DNA of 64,000 bases, from contig NC_061862.1 in NCBI RefSeq assembly GCF_907164915.1, positions 89,638,846 through 89,702,845 on the forward strand, in the 5' to 3' direction. A model generated the notes under the pieces. The model worked only from the letters and a program-made list of their open reading frames with translations. It was not told the origin of the DNA and did not search any database. A program made the position numbers and the translations under genes. Below are positions 35,724 to 48,164 of the stretch, in pieces; within the stretch, counting starts at the first letter, position 1; each line of letters begins with the position of its first letter. The stretch comes from Impatiens glandulifera. Taxonomy: Eukaryota > Streptophyta > Magnoliopsida > Ericales > Balsaminaceae.

Positions 35724-37709
35724 CTCAAGGTCTTGGAAGAATCAGAGAAATAAAGACGACCTCAAACAAATTCAGTAGTCGGTATGATCATTAGAGCAAA
35801 AAACTGAAAAAAATCTCATATTCCTAGATGCAGGATATGAAGTTAGACAACATGTTGCAGCTTTTTGAGCATGTCATAGTGGGGTTATAAATAGTTTAGG
35901 TTAACTCTAGTTCTAACCGACGATAGGAATCGTTAGGCTATAGTAAATACTGCAGAATTGTGTTAGTATCTGGTAACTATGCAGTAACCAACATGTTCTC
36001 AATTGGATGCTGCTATCTTAGCTGAAATCAAAGGTAATGAGTAATTACAAGCTGCTCAACTTTTGCAATTTTCTTTAATGTTCTTTCTCCATGGCATCTA
36101 TCTAGCTTTAAATAATCTCCTTGGTTAGGTTTTAACATTTTCCATGGATGCCATTCAAATATTATTTGAATGAAAGTTTATAAGTGAGTATTTTTATGAG
36201 ATGGTTTTTAGGAGTTACATTGAAGGTGGTAATAGATATATTTATAGTACATAGAGATCTTAGTTCTTTTATATTTAATTTCCCTAGTAATATGTTTACA
36301 TGGTACTCTTTAATAGTATTATTTTCTCCTAATTAAGATATAAAATTTCCCTTTTTTTTTTATTACATTTTGGCTTTGTAAATTCTAGACTTTATCTAGC
36401 CAAATAGAGGATTGTTTGATAACAATTTAGCAGGAGGAACAGATCTTCATTCAATTCAATCAAATATTGGAAAGAATTGTATTGCTGCTCTACAACAACA
36501 AAAGTAAGATTACTTACCACTTTATCCTTCTTCTACACTAGATTTTTTTGTTTCCCTTTATCAATTTTTTTGTCTTCATGTCCTTCCTTGTACATGCTGA
36601 TGACAAGAACAAAAAAGTAAGATTTAAGAGAAGATAGAAGTTAGAACACAATAGGTAATAGGAAAGTGACATAATATAAGGCATCATTTTATGCTATAAT
36701 TATAATGCCAGCTTGAAAATAGTAAAAAAAAGACACTATTTGCAGCCAATAGTTTGTGTGGATTGCAAAATTATTGGGTTTAGGAACTTACGTTCAAGTA
36801 GGTTAGATAACACCATCTTATAATGGCATAGCCATATTCAAGTGGGCTTGTTAATTAAACAGATGGGAAATTTCCTCAATTTGTTCTTTTACTAAACAAA
36901 CCATTATGTTATCTAGATGGAGAAGTTTCCGGAAGTTGGGATGTCTGACAAAAAAAAAACAGCCCTAAAATTGGGGATGGTTTGTTTTGGGGTTATTTGA
37001 TGGTTCGTTATAAAATTATTATAATGATTTTTGGTTTTGCATATTTTTTTGGCTATGTAACATATTAAATATTAAATAATTCTTAATCTGTTCACCATTT
37101 CATGTGAGCTAACTATTTAGAATAAACCATTTAATTAATATACTAATATGACAATTTACATTGATATCAATCATAACATAAAATAATTATAAATGTCTTG
37201 GCTTGATTAGTTAACTTAGGTCTATAGTTTATTTTGAATGATTTGAGTTTATATTTTTATTTAATGAAAAAAAAATATAGTAGTGTTAAAATATTATTAA
37301 ATACTAAATAAATCATATGTAATCTTACAATATTAATTAGAATTTTTTTTTAATATCTTCTATAGAGGTTAAGTTTCATAAATAATTGTGAATGAGTTAG
37401 GCTAACTTCTAAAATAAAAAAAAAATTGAATAAATCTTCTAAATTTTCTAAATAGGGTTTTTCTAATGACTCTATTATATCTTTTATAATCTTCCAAGAA
37501 TAGGAGGAAAAATCCTATATACATCCAAGGATGTTAATGTTTGTGCCATAAAAATAATTCACTCCCTCAATCATATTCTGTCTCTCATTCAACAGTCCTT
37601 TCAAGTTACCTTCCAAATCCATTTACAAAAAAAAAAGGTACCCCACAAGCCATGACCACCACCATTTCAAAACCTTCCTTGCTCCATACCCTCTTTCACC
37701 ATTCTTGAA
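35724..37709. other. 3' UTR of ENT gene, spacer and CCX promoter region
   Basis: The first few hundred bases probably hold the 3' UTR of the ENT-domain gene. The rest is AT-rich spacer with no gene recognised. CTATATACA at about 37517 lies 190 bases before the CCX start codon and is a reasonable TATA candidate for it. Confidence 0.5.
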
Positions 37710-39446
37710 ATGTCTTCTCTCTTCACTTCTCTATCCCACTCCAAGAAACTCTCTCTTTTCCTAAACCTCTCCTTCATCTCTCTCCTCTCCTTCTTTCTAT
37801 CAACCGGCCATGTCTATACTTCTCCTCCGGCCTCCTCCAATATCGCCGGATTCTTCCTCCGGCTTAACGCCGGCCCAAATCCAGGTTCCTGCCCAAACCT
37901 CAACCAATTCACAGATCACAATTCAAAATGTCATTACATCAAATCAGAACCAACTTGCAGGCCAAAAGGTTACATAGATTATCTCCAAATCTTCTATTGT
38001 TTATGCGGACAATCTCCTCCAATCGGCTATACTCTCCTCATCTTATGGCTAGTAGTCTTATTCTACCTACTCGGAAACACAGCCTCTGAATACTTTTGCC
38101 CCTCCATTGAAAGCTTATCAAGAGTCTTGAAACTCTCCCCCGCTATCACCGGCACCACTCTCCTTCCTTTAGGAAACGGAGCCACCGACGTCTTGGCGAG
38201 CATAGTCTCGTTTACTCGTTCCGGAGAGGGCGATGTTGGTTTGAACTCAGTATTGGGCGGCGCTTTCTTCATATCGAGTGTGGTCGTAGGTATCATATGT
38301 GTCTTGATTCATTCTCATAATATTTCGGTTGATAAACCGAGTTTCATTAGAGATATTATCTTCTTCTTGTTCTCTCTTTCGGCTCTCATGTTCATCATCA
38401 TCCTCGGGAAAATCAACGTGTGGGGAGCTATTTCATTCGTTTCGATTTACTTCGTGTATATATCGTTCGTTTCCGTCATGCATCTCATGTCGAGAAAGCG
38501 GGAGAGAGTCGTTAATCTCTCTGGTAACACTCCGTCGACTTCCGGCGAGATTGGAACTCCGTTGTTGGACGAAGAGAAGCTCATTTCGATGGAAAAGGAG
38601 ACCATTAATCCTCCTCTTATTCTTCTTCCTCCTCCAATTCACGTTGAAAAGGAAGTTAACTTCTTCATCAAGCAATTATCATGGGTGACTTACGTCATGG
38701 AATTACCGCTCGATTTACCTAGAAGACTAACTATACCGGTGGTAAGAGACGAGAAATGGTCGAAAGGATTCGCGGTAACCTCGGTATCATTAGCACCGGT
38801 CCTATTAGCGACGTTATGGAATACCCAAAAGGAAAACATGACATCGAACGTGCTCATGGAAATCTACATGACGTCAGCCCTAATCGGATTAGTCCTCGGA
38901 AACCTAGCATTCGTGGCGACAAACGGGACTAACCCTCCCGAAAAATGGCTTCTCCCGTGGATAGGAGGCGGGTTTCTAATGAGCATAACGTGGACATACA
39001 TAATCGCGGAGGAATTAGTCTCGTTGCTGGTATCAGTCGGGGGAATTATGGGTATCAGCCCTTCAATACTAGGGCTAACCGTGCTAGCGTGGGGTAATTC
39101 AATGGGAGACGTAATAGCGAATAGTTCGTTAGCTGTGAAAGGTGGAGTGGACGGTGCACAAATAGCGATTTCGGGGTGTTATGCAGGTCCATTGTTCAAC
39201 ACTTTGATAGGTTTGGGACTTTCACTTGTGTTTGCTTCATGGTCGGAATACCCGAATTCATATGTGATCCCAACTGATCCTTATCTATTCGAGATTCTAG
39301 GGTTTCTCATGGCTGGATTGTTATGGGCACTTGTGATATTGCCAAGGAGGAATATGCAATTGGATAGGTCTTTGGGAGGTGGATTATTGGCTATTTATTG
39401 TTGTTTTATGTTTATTAGGTTTTCTAGAGCTTCCGAGCTCTTTTGA
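37710..39446 (+). CDS. cation/calcium exchanger, CCX family, intronless, 578 residues
   Basis: Multi-pass membrane antiporter of the plant CCX branch of the Ca2+/cation antiporter superfamily, exchanging cations across an endomembrane or the plasma membrane. Residues 13-31 form a hydrophobic N-terminal segment. A Cys-containing loop follows (C61, C74, C83, C97, C99). The first alpha repeat is at about 148-190 (GTTLLPLGNGATDVLASIVS). A hydrophilic loop lies at about 265-320. The second alpha repeat is at about 447-506 (GLTVLAWGNSMGDVIANSSLA, then SGCYAGPLFNTLIGLGLS). Both ion-binding GN-G-D motifs are intact. Length and lack of introns match Arabidopsis CCX1/CCX2 (about 570 residues), so it probably belongs to that pair, but the exact ortholog and ion preference cannot be told from sequence alone. 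Confidence 0.93.
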   Translation: MSSLFTSLSHSKKLSLFLNLSFISLLSFFLSTGHVYTSPPASSNIAGFFLRLNAGPNPGSCPNLNQFTDHNSKCHYIKSEPTCRPKGYIDYLQIFYCLCGQSPPIGYTLLILWLVVLFYLLGNTASEYFCPSIESLSRVLKLSPAITGTTLLPLGNGATDVLASIVSFTRSGEGDVGLNSVLGGAFFISSVVVGIICVLIHSHNISVDKPSFIRDIIFFLFSLSALMFIIILGKINVWGAISFVSIYFVYISFVSVMHLMSRKRERVVNLSGNTPSTSGEIGTPLLDEEKLISMEKETINPPLILLPPPIHVEKEVNFFIKQLSWVTYVMELPLDLPRRLTIPVVRDEKWSKGFAVTSVSLAPVLLATLWNTQKENMTSNVLMEIYMTSALIGLVLGNLAFVATNGTNPPEKWLLPWIGGGFLMSITWTYIIAEELVSLLVSVGGIMGISPSILGLTVLAWGNSMGDVIANSSLAVKGGVDGAQIAISGCYAGPLFNTLIGLGLSLVFASWSEYPNSYVIPTDPYLFEILGFLMAGLLWALVILPRRNMQLDRSLGGGLLAIYCCFMFIRFSRASELF

Positions 39447-40860
39447 ATTGATCATCATAAACCAATTATATCATATAATCCATATATGCCATTACCAACA
39501 TGTAATTTCCCTAACCCTTTAGAGAAAACATAAAAAGATATACTTACTATTATATTTTTTTTTTCATTTTTCAATTTTGGGTAATTGATTTCAATATATA
39601 TATATATATAATACATATAATAAGAATAATAGTATAATTAAGCTTTGTTCATGCTTATTGTCCTAATTACTTATTCAATTTGATTTAGATAAGTATCAAC
39701 TAAGTAATATGTTATAAATTGATCATTCTAAAAATATCAAATAATAGTTGTGGTTTAAAAATTGAATAGAATTCCCGATCATAATCAGATAGATATATGT
39801 CTTTATTGCTATTGACGACAAATGAACCTAGTTGGTGTTGGCGGCCGAAAAAAATTAGTCATTGTTCAATGGATCATGAAGAAATATATATAAGGCACCT
39901 TGAACTTCATAGTTAAATATCAAATAGACCCTTAAATCTTAAAAATAGATCATTTAATCCCTAACTTGTAAACTTTTATCAAATAAACTCTAAATCATGA
40001 ATCTCCAATAGTATTTTCTTTTAAATAAACCCTTGAAGTTCCAAAGAAAATGAATCACGACTCACTTTGTTTAGAAATATTTAGATCCGAAGCTGGATCT
40101 GAATTTGAAAAAAAAAAAATATTTTTTTTGAAAAAGAAGGTTTGAACAAATATATATTTTTCAAATATCTCATTCGAACGTTGATTGAAATGATATTTTA
40201 GTATTTTAAAGATATTGTTTTTTAAATAAGAACCGTAACGATGAATTATAACCCTATGAGATTAGTGCTTATTTATAATATGTACAAATTGAAAGTATTT
40301 AAATGATATTTTCTAGAGTTTAGGGGCTTAAATAATATTTGATTTCAAGTAAATGGGGTTAATTTGATTCTTACCAAAACAAAAGAACATGTGCGAAAAA
40401 CAATCACCATAATAATCAGCCATTTATATTGTGACATGTGTCACAAAACATCCAAAATAATCACAAAACAAAGCAAAATGGCCAGTGAATAGTCCACAGT
40501 TTCGCGCCTCCATATTGGCGTGAAGTTGCACGGCTTCTTCTACAATTATTATTTAGGGCTATTTTGGAATATACTTATCATTGGATTTGGACATCAATCT
40601 TGTTTAGTTATAATTTCACATTTTCACCACTCCAACACCCTAACCCTAACGTAAATGAGTCGAATTACTTATCCTCTCGGTCAAGGTCAAGGGTGGGGTT
40701 CCGTTGGGCTGTAGCCATATTTATTTATATATTTAACATATGCGGCTTTGTCCGTTAGTTTTTTAGCTGTATCTTTTATATCTTTTAGAAGAGGTCGAGT
40801 GATCAACAATATTATTATTAATATTTTATTTTATATCAACAATATTTTTTAGTATACAAA
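39447..40860. other. intergenic downstream of CCX, no gene seen
   Basis: AT-rich spacer that includes the CCX 3' UTR at its start and a (TA)n run near 39595. No gene or clear transposon end was recognised up to the Helitron-like array. Confidence 0.55.
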
Positions 40861-42230
40861 TCTATATATATATATAATGATGCTTAATTTTTAAAGTGTC
40901 TGGATTGCCGGGTCGAGAGTTGTGGTTAATTTGGATATATGTGAGAGTAAAATCATTTATATATATATAATGATGCTTAATTTTTAAAGTGTCCGGATTG
41001 CCAGGTCGAGAGGTGTGGTTAATTTGGATATATGTGAGAGTAAATGAATACTTGGGTCGGATTGTGGATTGACCCGCCCATAAACTTAAAACGGTTAAAA
41101 ATAAAATTAAAAATACTATAGGTATGGTTTGAACTTGCAACCTAACAAAACAAGTACAACCGGGTCGAGAGGTGTGGTTAATTTGGATATATGTGAGAGT
41201 AAATGGATACTTGGGTCGGATTGTGGGTTGACCCGCCCATAAACTTAAAACGGTTAAACATAAAATTAAAAATACTATAGGTATGGTTCGAACTTGTAAC
41301 CTAACAAAACAAGTACAACTTTTTAACCAACTAGGCTAATAACACTTTATATTTTAAATTCAACCCAAAATTTGATAAACGCGTGACATTTTAACAATAT
41401 AAGTTTAACTTTTTAACTAACTAATCTATATATATATAATGATGCTTAATTTTTAAAGTGTTCGGATTGCCGGGTCGAGAGGTGTGGTTAATTTGGATAT
41501 ATGTGAGAGTAAATTGATACTTGAGTCGGATTGTGGGTTGATCCGTCCATAAACTTAAAACGGTTAAAAATAAAATTAAAAATACTAGAGGTATGGTTTG
41601 AACTTGCAACCTAACAAACAAGTACAACCGGGTTGAGATGTGTGGTTAATTTGGATATATGTGAGAGAGTAAATGGATATTTGGGTCGGATTGTGGGTTG
41701 ACCCGCCCATAAACTTAAAACGGTTAAAAATAAAATTAAAAATACTATAGGTATGGTTTGAACTTGCAACCTAGCAAAACAAGTACAATCGGGTCGAGAG
41801 GTGTGGTTAATTTGGATATATGTGAGAGTAAATGGATACTTGAGTCGGATTGTGGGTTGACCTGCCCATAAATTTAAAACGGTTAAAAATAAAATTAAAA
41901 ATGCTATAGATATGGTTCGAACTTGTAACTTAAAAAAACAAATAAAACCTTTTAATCAACTAGGTTAATAACACTTTATATTTTAAATTTAACCTAAAAT
42001 TTGATAAACGCGTCACATTTTAACAATATAAGTTTAACTTTTTAACTAACTAATATATATATATATAATGATGCTTAATTTTTAAAGTGTTTGGATTGCC
42101 GGGTCGAGAGTTGTGGTTAATTTGGATATATGTGAGAGTAAATAGATACTTGAGTCGGATTGTGGTAACTCGCCATAAAAATTTTACCGTAATATTTTTT
42201 TACGGGTTTTTATATTATTACTCGGGCAAA
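40861..42230 (+). mobile_element. head-to-tail Helitron-like array with internal 160-bp repeats
   Basis: Three unit starts read TCTATATATATAATGATGCT or close variants at 40861, 41425 and 42054, each directly after an A. The second and third are preceded by TTTTTAACTAACTAA. Units 1 and 2 are about 564 and 629 bp. Within the units a block of about 160 bp (GGTCGAGAGGTGTGGTTAAT to AACAAAACAAGTACAA) is repeated in tandem, with starts near 40999, 41159, 41471, 41627, 41788 and 42099. The right end carries a short hairpin, CTCGGGCAAATGTACGAG (about 42211-42228). A TC start after A and a CTAA end fit Helitrons; no RepHel coding sequence is present, so it is non-autonomous. Confidence 0.7.
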
Positions 42231-42983
42231 TGTACGAGATAGATGTTAATATTTATAATAATACATAAATTTTAATTAATACACAAAATCAGGTGATCAA
42301 ACCCTTTATATATGTAAATCATATAATAATAGTATTTATAAAACTACATTCATATAATAATTATATATTTTTATTTTTTTATTAATTTCAATATAATTAA
42401 TAATACAATTATTAAAAAAGAATAAAATATAAAATTAAAATAATAATTTATATAAATATAAAGTTAAAATAATTTTTTATATTTCTTAATTTTAAACTAT
42501 TACAAAAATTTATAAAAAAAATATAAATTAATATTAATAAACAAGAAAAGTTATGTTGATTTGGTTTAGTATTTAAATAAATTAATTGATATATTATTTA
42601 TTCTTCTAAAACAATTTATATGTATTAATATTATATAATTATAATCGTTTGAGTGTCTTGTTCACTTTTTTGATAATATGTATTTACCACAATTTTGTAT
42701 TTTTAATTATATTTATATTTTTTGTTTACTTTTTTTTTACATTCATACAAAAATTAGGCTTAAATTCATTAATTAGACTTTTATATTTTTATTTATTTAT
42801 TTATTTAGTTTTTTAATATTTAAAACTTAATTAATTTAAGTTCTCATGTTTTTTTAATATATATTTTTTAAATCAAGTATTCTTATATTTTATTAGATTT
42901 CGTATATTTATTTTATTTTAATAAAAGTATTTTGGAACTGTTTAATTAATATGTTCACTTATTACTCATATTAGTGTAATACC
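42231..42983. other. very AT-rich spacer
   Basis: Almost entirely A/T. No gene or transposon end was recognised until the hAT-type element starts. Confidence 0.6.
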
Positions 42984-43744
42984 TAGGGTGAGAAAAATTA
43001 CCGACATTAAAGGTATATCGAAAATATCGTACCGTAATATATCGAAAATATCAATTTTTAAGGTATACCAAAAAAATGTAAGATATGATATCATATCGAA
43101 ATTAAGAGAAATGCTCCTTTGGACAGACGCAAATCCTATTCCTAGGGCATTGGATGGGCATCAGAGCCATCGAGGAATGGAACGCACTACCAAGGTGAGT
43201 AAGCAAAGATATTTTTTAGGGCTCGTGAATTATTACATTCGATTCATCGTAAGTTACTCGAAGAGGGTTGCTAAAAAATATCCTAAATCAGTACGGACCA
43301 ATCATGGCACTACATTGGAACGGTAAAGATATGAGATTTTTAAAATTTTGGTATATCGAGATATACCGAAATACCGAAATATTATTTATAAGTTAAAAAA
43401 TATATATATATATATAAAAGAAATAATTAAATATATTTGATATTAATTTAATTATAGAAATATAATTTTTGAATAATATCAAAATATAATTATACTGAAA
43501 TATTATTCAATATATGCAATCTCTACCTTATAAATGAGATTATTTTTTTTAAGTTAATTTTTTTTTATAGATATCAAAGGTATAATATGACCTAAAATTA
43601 AGGTATACCGAAATCAAGATGATGTAATGTATGAATTTTTTGTATACCGAAATTAAGGTATATCGAAATCAAAGTATACCGAAATCAAGGTAAGGTATAA
43701 GGTATAGATAAAATACTAAGGTATACAATATCGACCCACCCCTA
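42984..43744. mobile_element. hAT-type non-autonomous element with GGTATACCGAAA repeats
   Basis: Ends TAGGGTG and CACCCCTA are inverted repeats flanked by a perfect 8-bp direct repeat GTAATACC (42976-42983 and 43745-43752), as hAT transposons make. Both halves are full of short blocks of the form GGTATACCGAAAT or GGTATATCGAAA. No transposase is present. The middle (about 43105-43325) is of different composition and carries a Ty3-type pol fragment. Confidence 0.85.
43105..43325 (+). pseudogene. Ty3-type retrotransposon pol scrap inside the hAT element
   Basis: The plus strand encodes IRAIEEWN in one frame and, after a frame change near 43185, RYFLGLVNYYIRFI and SYSKRV. This is the conserved block between the reverse transcriptase and RNase H of Ty3/gypsy elements. 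Only about 70 codons remain. Composition is less AT-rich than the flanking repeats. Confidence 0.75.
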
Positions 43745-43752
43745 GTAATACC

Positions 43753-44942
43753 TATAAAATTTTTAGCCCAGTAAAAGAAAAAATCCTGAATTCACCCTTG
43801 CTCTCGGTCTATTAGTGAACTTTTTATAGAAATTGTGCTTAGACTCATATTTCTCTCCCCAAAAAAAGTAATCCCGTTTTAATAACATACTAGTTATGAA
43901 CTTATTTAAAAATTTATTATTGTAAGATTTATTCACGAAAAAAACTAACAAAACTTTTTATAGAAACACTTAAACTCATGTGAAACATTTCATATCATTC
44001 CATTTCGATGGGTTACACTTTTTCTTATTAATAGTTTGTCTTTCTAAGGGTTTTTTTTTTTTTTTTTTTTTTTTTTTATCTATTTTGATGAGTTAAATAT
44101 TTTCTATTTATTAATAATTTGTATATTTCTTAAAAAAACAAATTAAGAAGTTGAAACACACTAAAGTCTATATACCCAATTGAAAGAGAATTAGTAAGAG
44201 ATTTATGATTTTATTATGATATTTTTAGGGGCACACATTCAATAAGTAAAAACAAAATCCTCAATGATAACATAAACTGTTTAGTTATAACAATTTTGTC
44301 TAAAATATAAATTACATATTCAATTAATACTTGCAATTCACGATAATCTTCTATAATTTCTCATATGCACATAATTTAGATTCAAAATATAAAATAATTT
44401 TTAACAAAATTATTTATTACCACGGTTTTTTATTATTATTAAAAGTGATATATATTGCATATTTGAAAATACAATAATAGTTCACCCTTGGTAAATAAGG
44501 TCAACAAAATGTATTAAAATTCTTAAAGCAAACATACCTAAGAAAATAGATTGCATATGTGAGAAATAAAAAAAATTCATTAAGACTTTCAAATATTTTA
44601 ATGAGTTTCATAAATGTCATCTCTCAAATTTTTTCATTTCCTTCTCTTTTATCCACTGAGTTATTTTTATTCAATTCGATTGTCGAGAATTAGAATAGTA
44701 AACAACTCGCTCAAATTCAAAAAAAAAAAAGAAAAAGTGAGAAGCAAATTTTGAATTTTTTAAATGTTAAACTCAACCCAGGCTAATAGTTAATCGATTT
44801 CTTTGCAAGCTATTTTTGAAATCTTAGTTCATTTCTAGACATTTAAAAATGTTTATTTTTATTTGTCTTGTCTCTAGTGGGAGTTCAATTTTGACTTTTC
44901 AAGATTTTTAATATGTTTTAACGCTTTTAAAGTACCACTGTT
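43753..44942. other. intergenic, no gene seen
   Basis: AT-rich spacer with a run of about 30 T at 44049-44079, possibly the tail of an old retroposon on the minus strand. No frame was recognised. Confidence 0.55.
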
Positions 44943-45197
44943 CAGGGACGAATCTATGTAAGTTCACCCCGAAAAAAAAAATATATATATATTTTTTTTA
45001 CGGTAAAAATATATCATTACCTTTAATTTCTTAAAAAAATTTAATATAATTTATTGTTTTTTTATTTAATTATTAAAAAAATGGTAAAACTTTACTTTTA
45101 TATACTTGTTTTTTTCAAAATTTTCTCGTTATTATTTTAAGTTAACCCTAAATTTTTTTCAAGCCCACCCCAGTTCAAAATCCTGGATCCGTCCCTG
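44943..45197. mobile_element. small hAT-type MITE
   Basis: Terminal inverted repeats CAGGGACGAATC and GGATCCGTCCCTG are of the type seen in plant hAT (Tip100-like) MITEs. 255 bp, with no coding capacity. ACTGT occurs next to both ends but a full 8-bp target duplication is not preserved. Confidence 0.7.
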
Positions 45198-45960
45198 ACT
45201 GTACAAGGATTTCTTATTGATTATGAGTTATTACTTTTATTAATTATGTTTGAAAAAAATTGATTTATTTTTGTGTAAAATATTTTAAATGAATATTTTA
45301 TTATAAATTATATATAAACGAAATACAGCAGTTTCCATCATTTTTACATTTGAGTCACATATTAGTTTAATTGATTAAATTTCTATTTCAAATTTTGTGT
45401 ACAAACATTAAATAATACTCAATTAATTAAGATTATTTTCATTTTAATGATAAAATTGAGTATATAATTGAAAGAAACAAACACTTAATTGATTTTAGTA
45501 AGATCCTCTATAAGAATTCACTTATTTTTTTATATACAACAATTTCTTTTATAAATTCATTGTCTGCCTATCTATGTCTCATATTTTGTTCCTATAATAT
45601 GAAAGAACTTATAGTTTAAAAGAAAAATAAATATTTTATCTACTTTTTTTTACCCATGTCTTTTTATTTTAGTTAATAAAGTATAATTAAAACATATATA
45701 ATGCATAAAATTTGTTTACTCATCTAGAACAATTTTTTACTTTTCACTTATATAGTACTTTGAACAAAATTATTATTATTTTATTAAAGTAAATTGATTA
45801 ATTAATGAAAAATTTGTTGAGACTCGCGCATCAGTTCAGTGGTTTGTAGATATGTTGTGTCGTGATCATGCTAAATTGTACTAGTATCATGTTCTTGCTG
45901 ACTTTACTTATATCGTATTCAATCCATTTTTCCTCTTTTATCAATTTGTTATTAAACTAA
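45198..45960. other. intergenic, no gene seen
   Basis: AT-rich spacer. No gene, RNA or transposon end was recognised. Confidence 0.55.
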
Positions 45961-46771
45961 CTAGGAAGATCCCCGTATGATGCACACGGATACAAATATA
46001 TTGTTACAACGTTCCGTGCAAGACTATCAAAATCGAGAGTTTGCGTAGAATCGTTTGCTAATTGTAAACTCGTAAAATTTAGAGTTTACGTGAAATCGTA
46101 AGAGTTTAATTTGAAAAAAAATAATAGTTATATATTATTATTATTTATATATATATAATTAAGTATGTTGTACTTAGAAAATTTAAAAAAATTATATATT
46201 TTAATATTAAATTAATTAAAAATTAATAATAAATAAATAACACTATAAAAATTATATTAATTAATTAATTTAAATAAATAATAACTTTAATTTTTAATTT
46301 AATTAATATAAATTTGTTTTTTAAAAGTAAAATAATATAGAATCGTAAAATCGAAATTATTTATAAACTCGTAAACTCGTAAAATCTTATTATCGTAAAT
46401 TTAAAATCATAAGAGTTTACCTATTTAAGAGTTTATTTAAAATCACACTCATTAACCATATGTAAAATCGTAAGATTTTAAGAGTCAACTCGAGATTTTA
46501 ACAGCGTTTATCAAATTTGGTGTTGAATTAAAAATTTAAAGTGTTATTAGCATAGTTGGTTAAAGAATTATAATTGTTTTGTTAGGTTGCGAGTTCGAAA
46601 CATACTTATAGCATTTTTTATTTTATTTTTAACCGTTTTAAATTTATGGACGGGTCAACCCAGAATCCGACCCAAATATTCATTTACTCTCACATATATA
46701 TCCAAATTAACCACAGCTCTCGACCCGGTAATCCGGACACTTTCAAAATTAAGCATCATTATATATATAGA
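45961..46771 (-). mobile_element. non-autonomous Helitron
   Basis: On the minus strand the element starts TCTATATATATAATGATGCT at 46771 after an A. It ends GGGGATCTTCCTAG at 45961 before a T, with a hairpin CCGTGTGCATCATACGG about 10 bases inside the end. TC start, CTAG end, terminal hairpin and A|T insertion site are all Helitron features. About 811 bp. Its first part matches the array at 40861-42230 (GGTCGAGAGCTGTGGTTAAT, GGTCGGATTCTGGGTTGACC). No helicase is present. Confidence 0.8.
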
Positions 46772-47085
46772 TTAGTTAGTTAAAAAGTTGAATTTATATT
46801 TTGTTACAACGTCCCACGTTCATCAAATTTGATGTTGAATTAAAAATATAAAATGTTATTAGATTAGTTGGTTAAAGAGTTAGACTTGTTTTTGTTAGGT
46901 TGCGAGTTCGAAATATACCTATAACATTTTAAATTTTATTTTAACCGTTTTAAGTTTATGGGCGGGTCAACTCAGAATCCGACTCAAGTATTCATTTATT
47001 TTCACATATATATATCCAAATTAACCACAATTCTCGACCCGACAATCCGAACACTTTCAAAATTAAGTATATATATATATATATA
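46772..47085 (-). mobile_element. second, 3'-truncated Helitron copy abutting the first
   Basis: On the minus strand it begins in a (TA)n stretch near 47085. It runs through ACTTAATTTTGAAAGTGTTC and GTCGGGTCGAGAATTGTGG, and ends TTTTTAACTAACTAA exactly at the start of the copy at 46771. The same join occurs at 41424/41425. Confidence 0.7.
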
Positions 47086-48118
47086 TATTTCATTTTGCAA
47101 GTAAATTAGAAAGAGTAACTTAATAAAGCTTAAGAATACATATACTAATTAGGTTTATTAAAAAGAGACATAAAAGAGAAAAATAAAAGTTCGGTTATTT
47201 CAAATTTATTAATTAAATATAAGAATTTAATAAAATAAAAAACAACACTTATATTAGATAATAAAATATTACCATTATTCATCTAAACCCAAAACCATTA
47301 TTATTATTATTATTTAAAACTTTCATTCTTTTTAAAGACATTTTAAACGATTCGTTTAGATTATTTAAATAATAAAAACTAAAAAATATCACTCTCATCT
47401 TTTCTATCAATCAAAAATATTAAAATATTTATTTTTAAATTATTATATTTATTTTATAATTATATATTAATACTCTTTAGAGATTTTTTTAAACAAAAAT
47501 ATTCTCACATTCTCAAAAACACCATCAATTATTATTTTTCAAATAAACCATTTTTTTAAAAACTTTGTCTGAACAATGCCTTAGAACTTGTTTGGATTGA
47601 GATTATTTGTAAAATTATTTAAAGAGTAAAATAATGAGGTAATTTTGAGAAAGTGATAATTATTTAAAGGATATTAATAAATATAAATAAAATAAAAAAT
47701 AATAATTTAAAATATAAAATATTTTAGTTAATAATTGAAGGGATGTGATAAAGAAAAAAAAAATTAAAATGATGTCATAATTTGAGTTATTTAAATAACC
47801 TAAAACTCACTTTAGATCTTGTTAGGTTGGGGTTATTGAAATAATTCAAAGAATGAAAAAATGATGATAGATGATGATTTTGAGAAGGTATAAATGTTTT
47901 TCTAGATAAAAAATCTTAAAGAGTATTAATATAAATATATATATATATATAAATAATAATATTTAAAATAGATGATAATTTAGGATAATTTTATCAATAA
48001 CCAAGTTCCAACAAAGCCCATGATTATATATTTGTCAATTGTATCACTCAAATGATATGATAGTATCAATAATTGTTGTCTTTATGGGTAGACAGTGATA
48101 ACACATTACTAATAAATA

Positions 48119-48164
<46 letters not shown>

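Noticed and set aside
37710..39446. Antisense and +1 frames within the CCX gene (for example 38329-38688)
   Set aside because: They overlap the clear CCX reading frame and have no domain support; they are codon-use shadows.
40862..41627. Open frames with repeated IQINHTSRPGNPDTLKIKHHY-like ends
   Set aside because: They arise on the minus strand from the repeated Helitron start sequence, so the similarity among them is DNA repeat and not protein conservation.
43105..43325. Possible endogenous pararetrovirus fragment
   Set aside because: The FLGLVNYY-type block is shared by Ty3 retrotransposons and related viruses, but no virus-specific domain is present. A Ty3 element scrap is the simpler reading.
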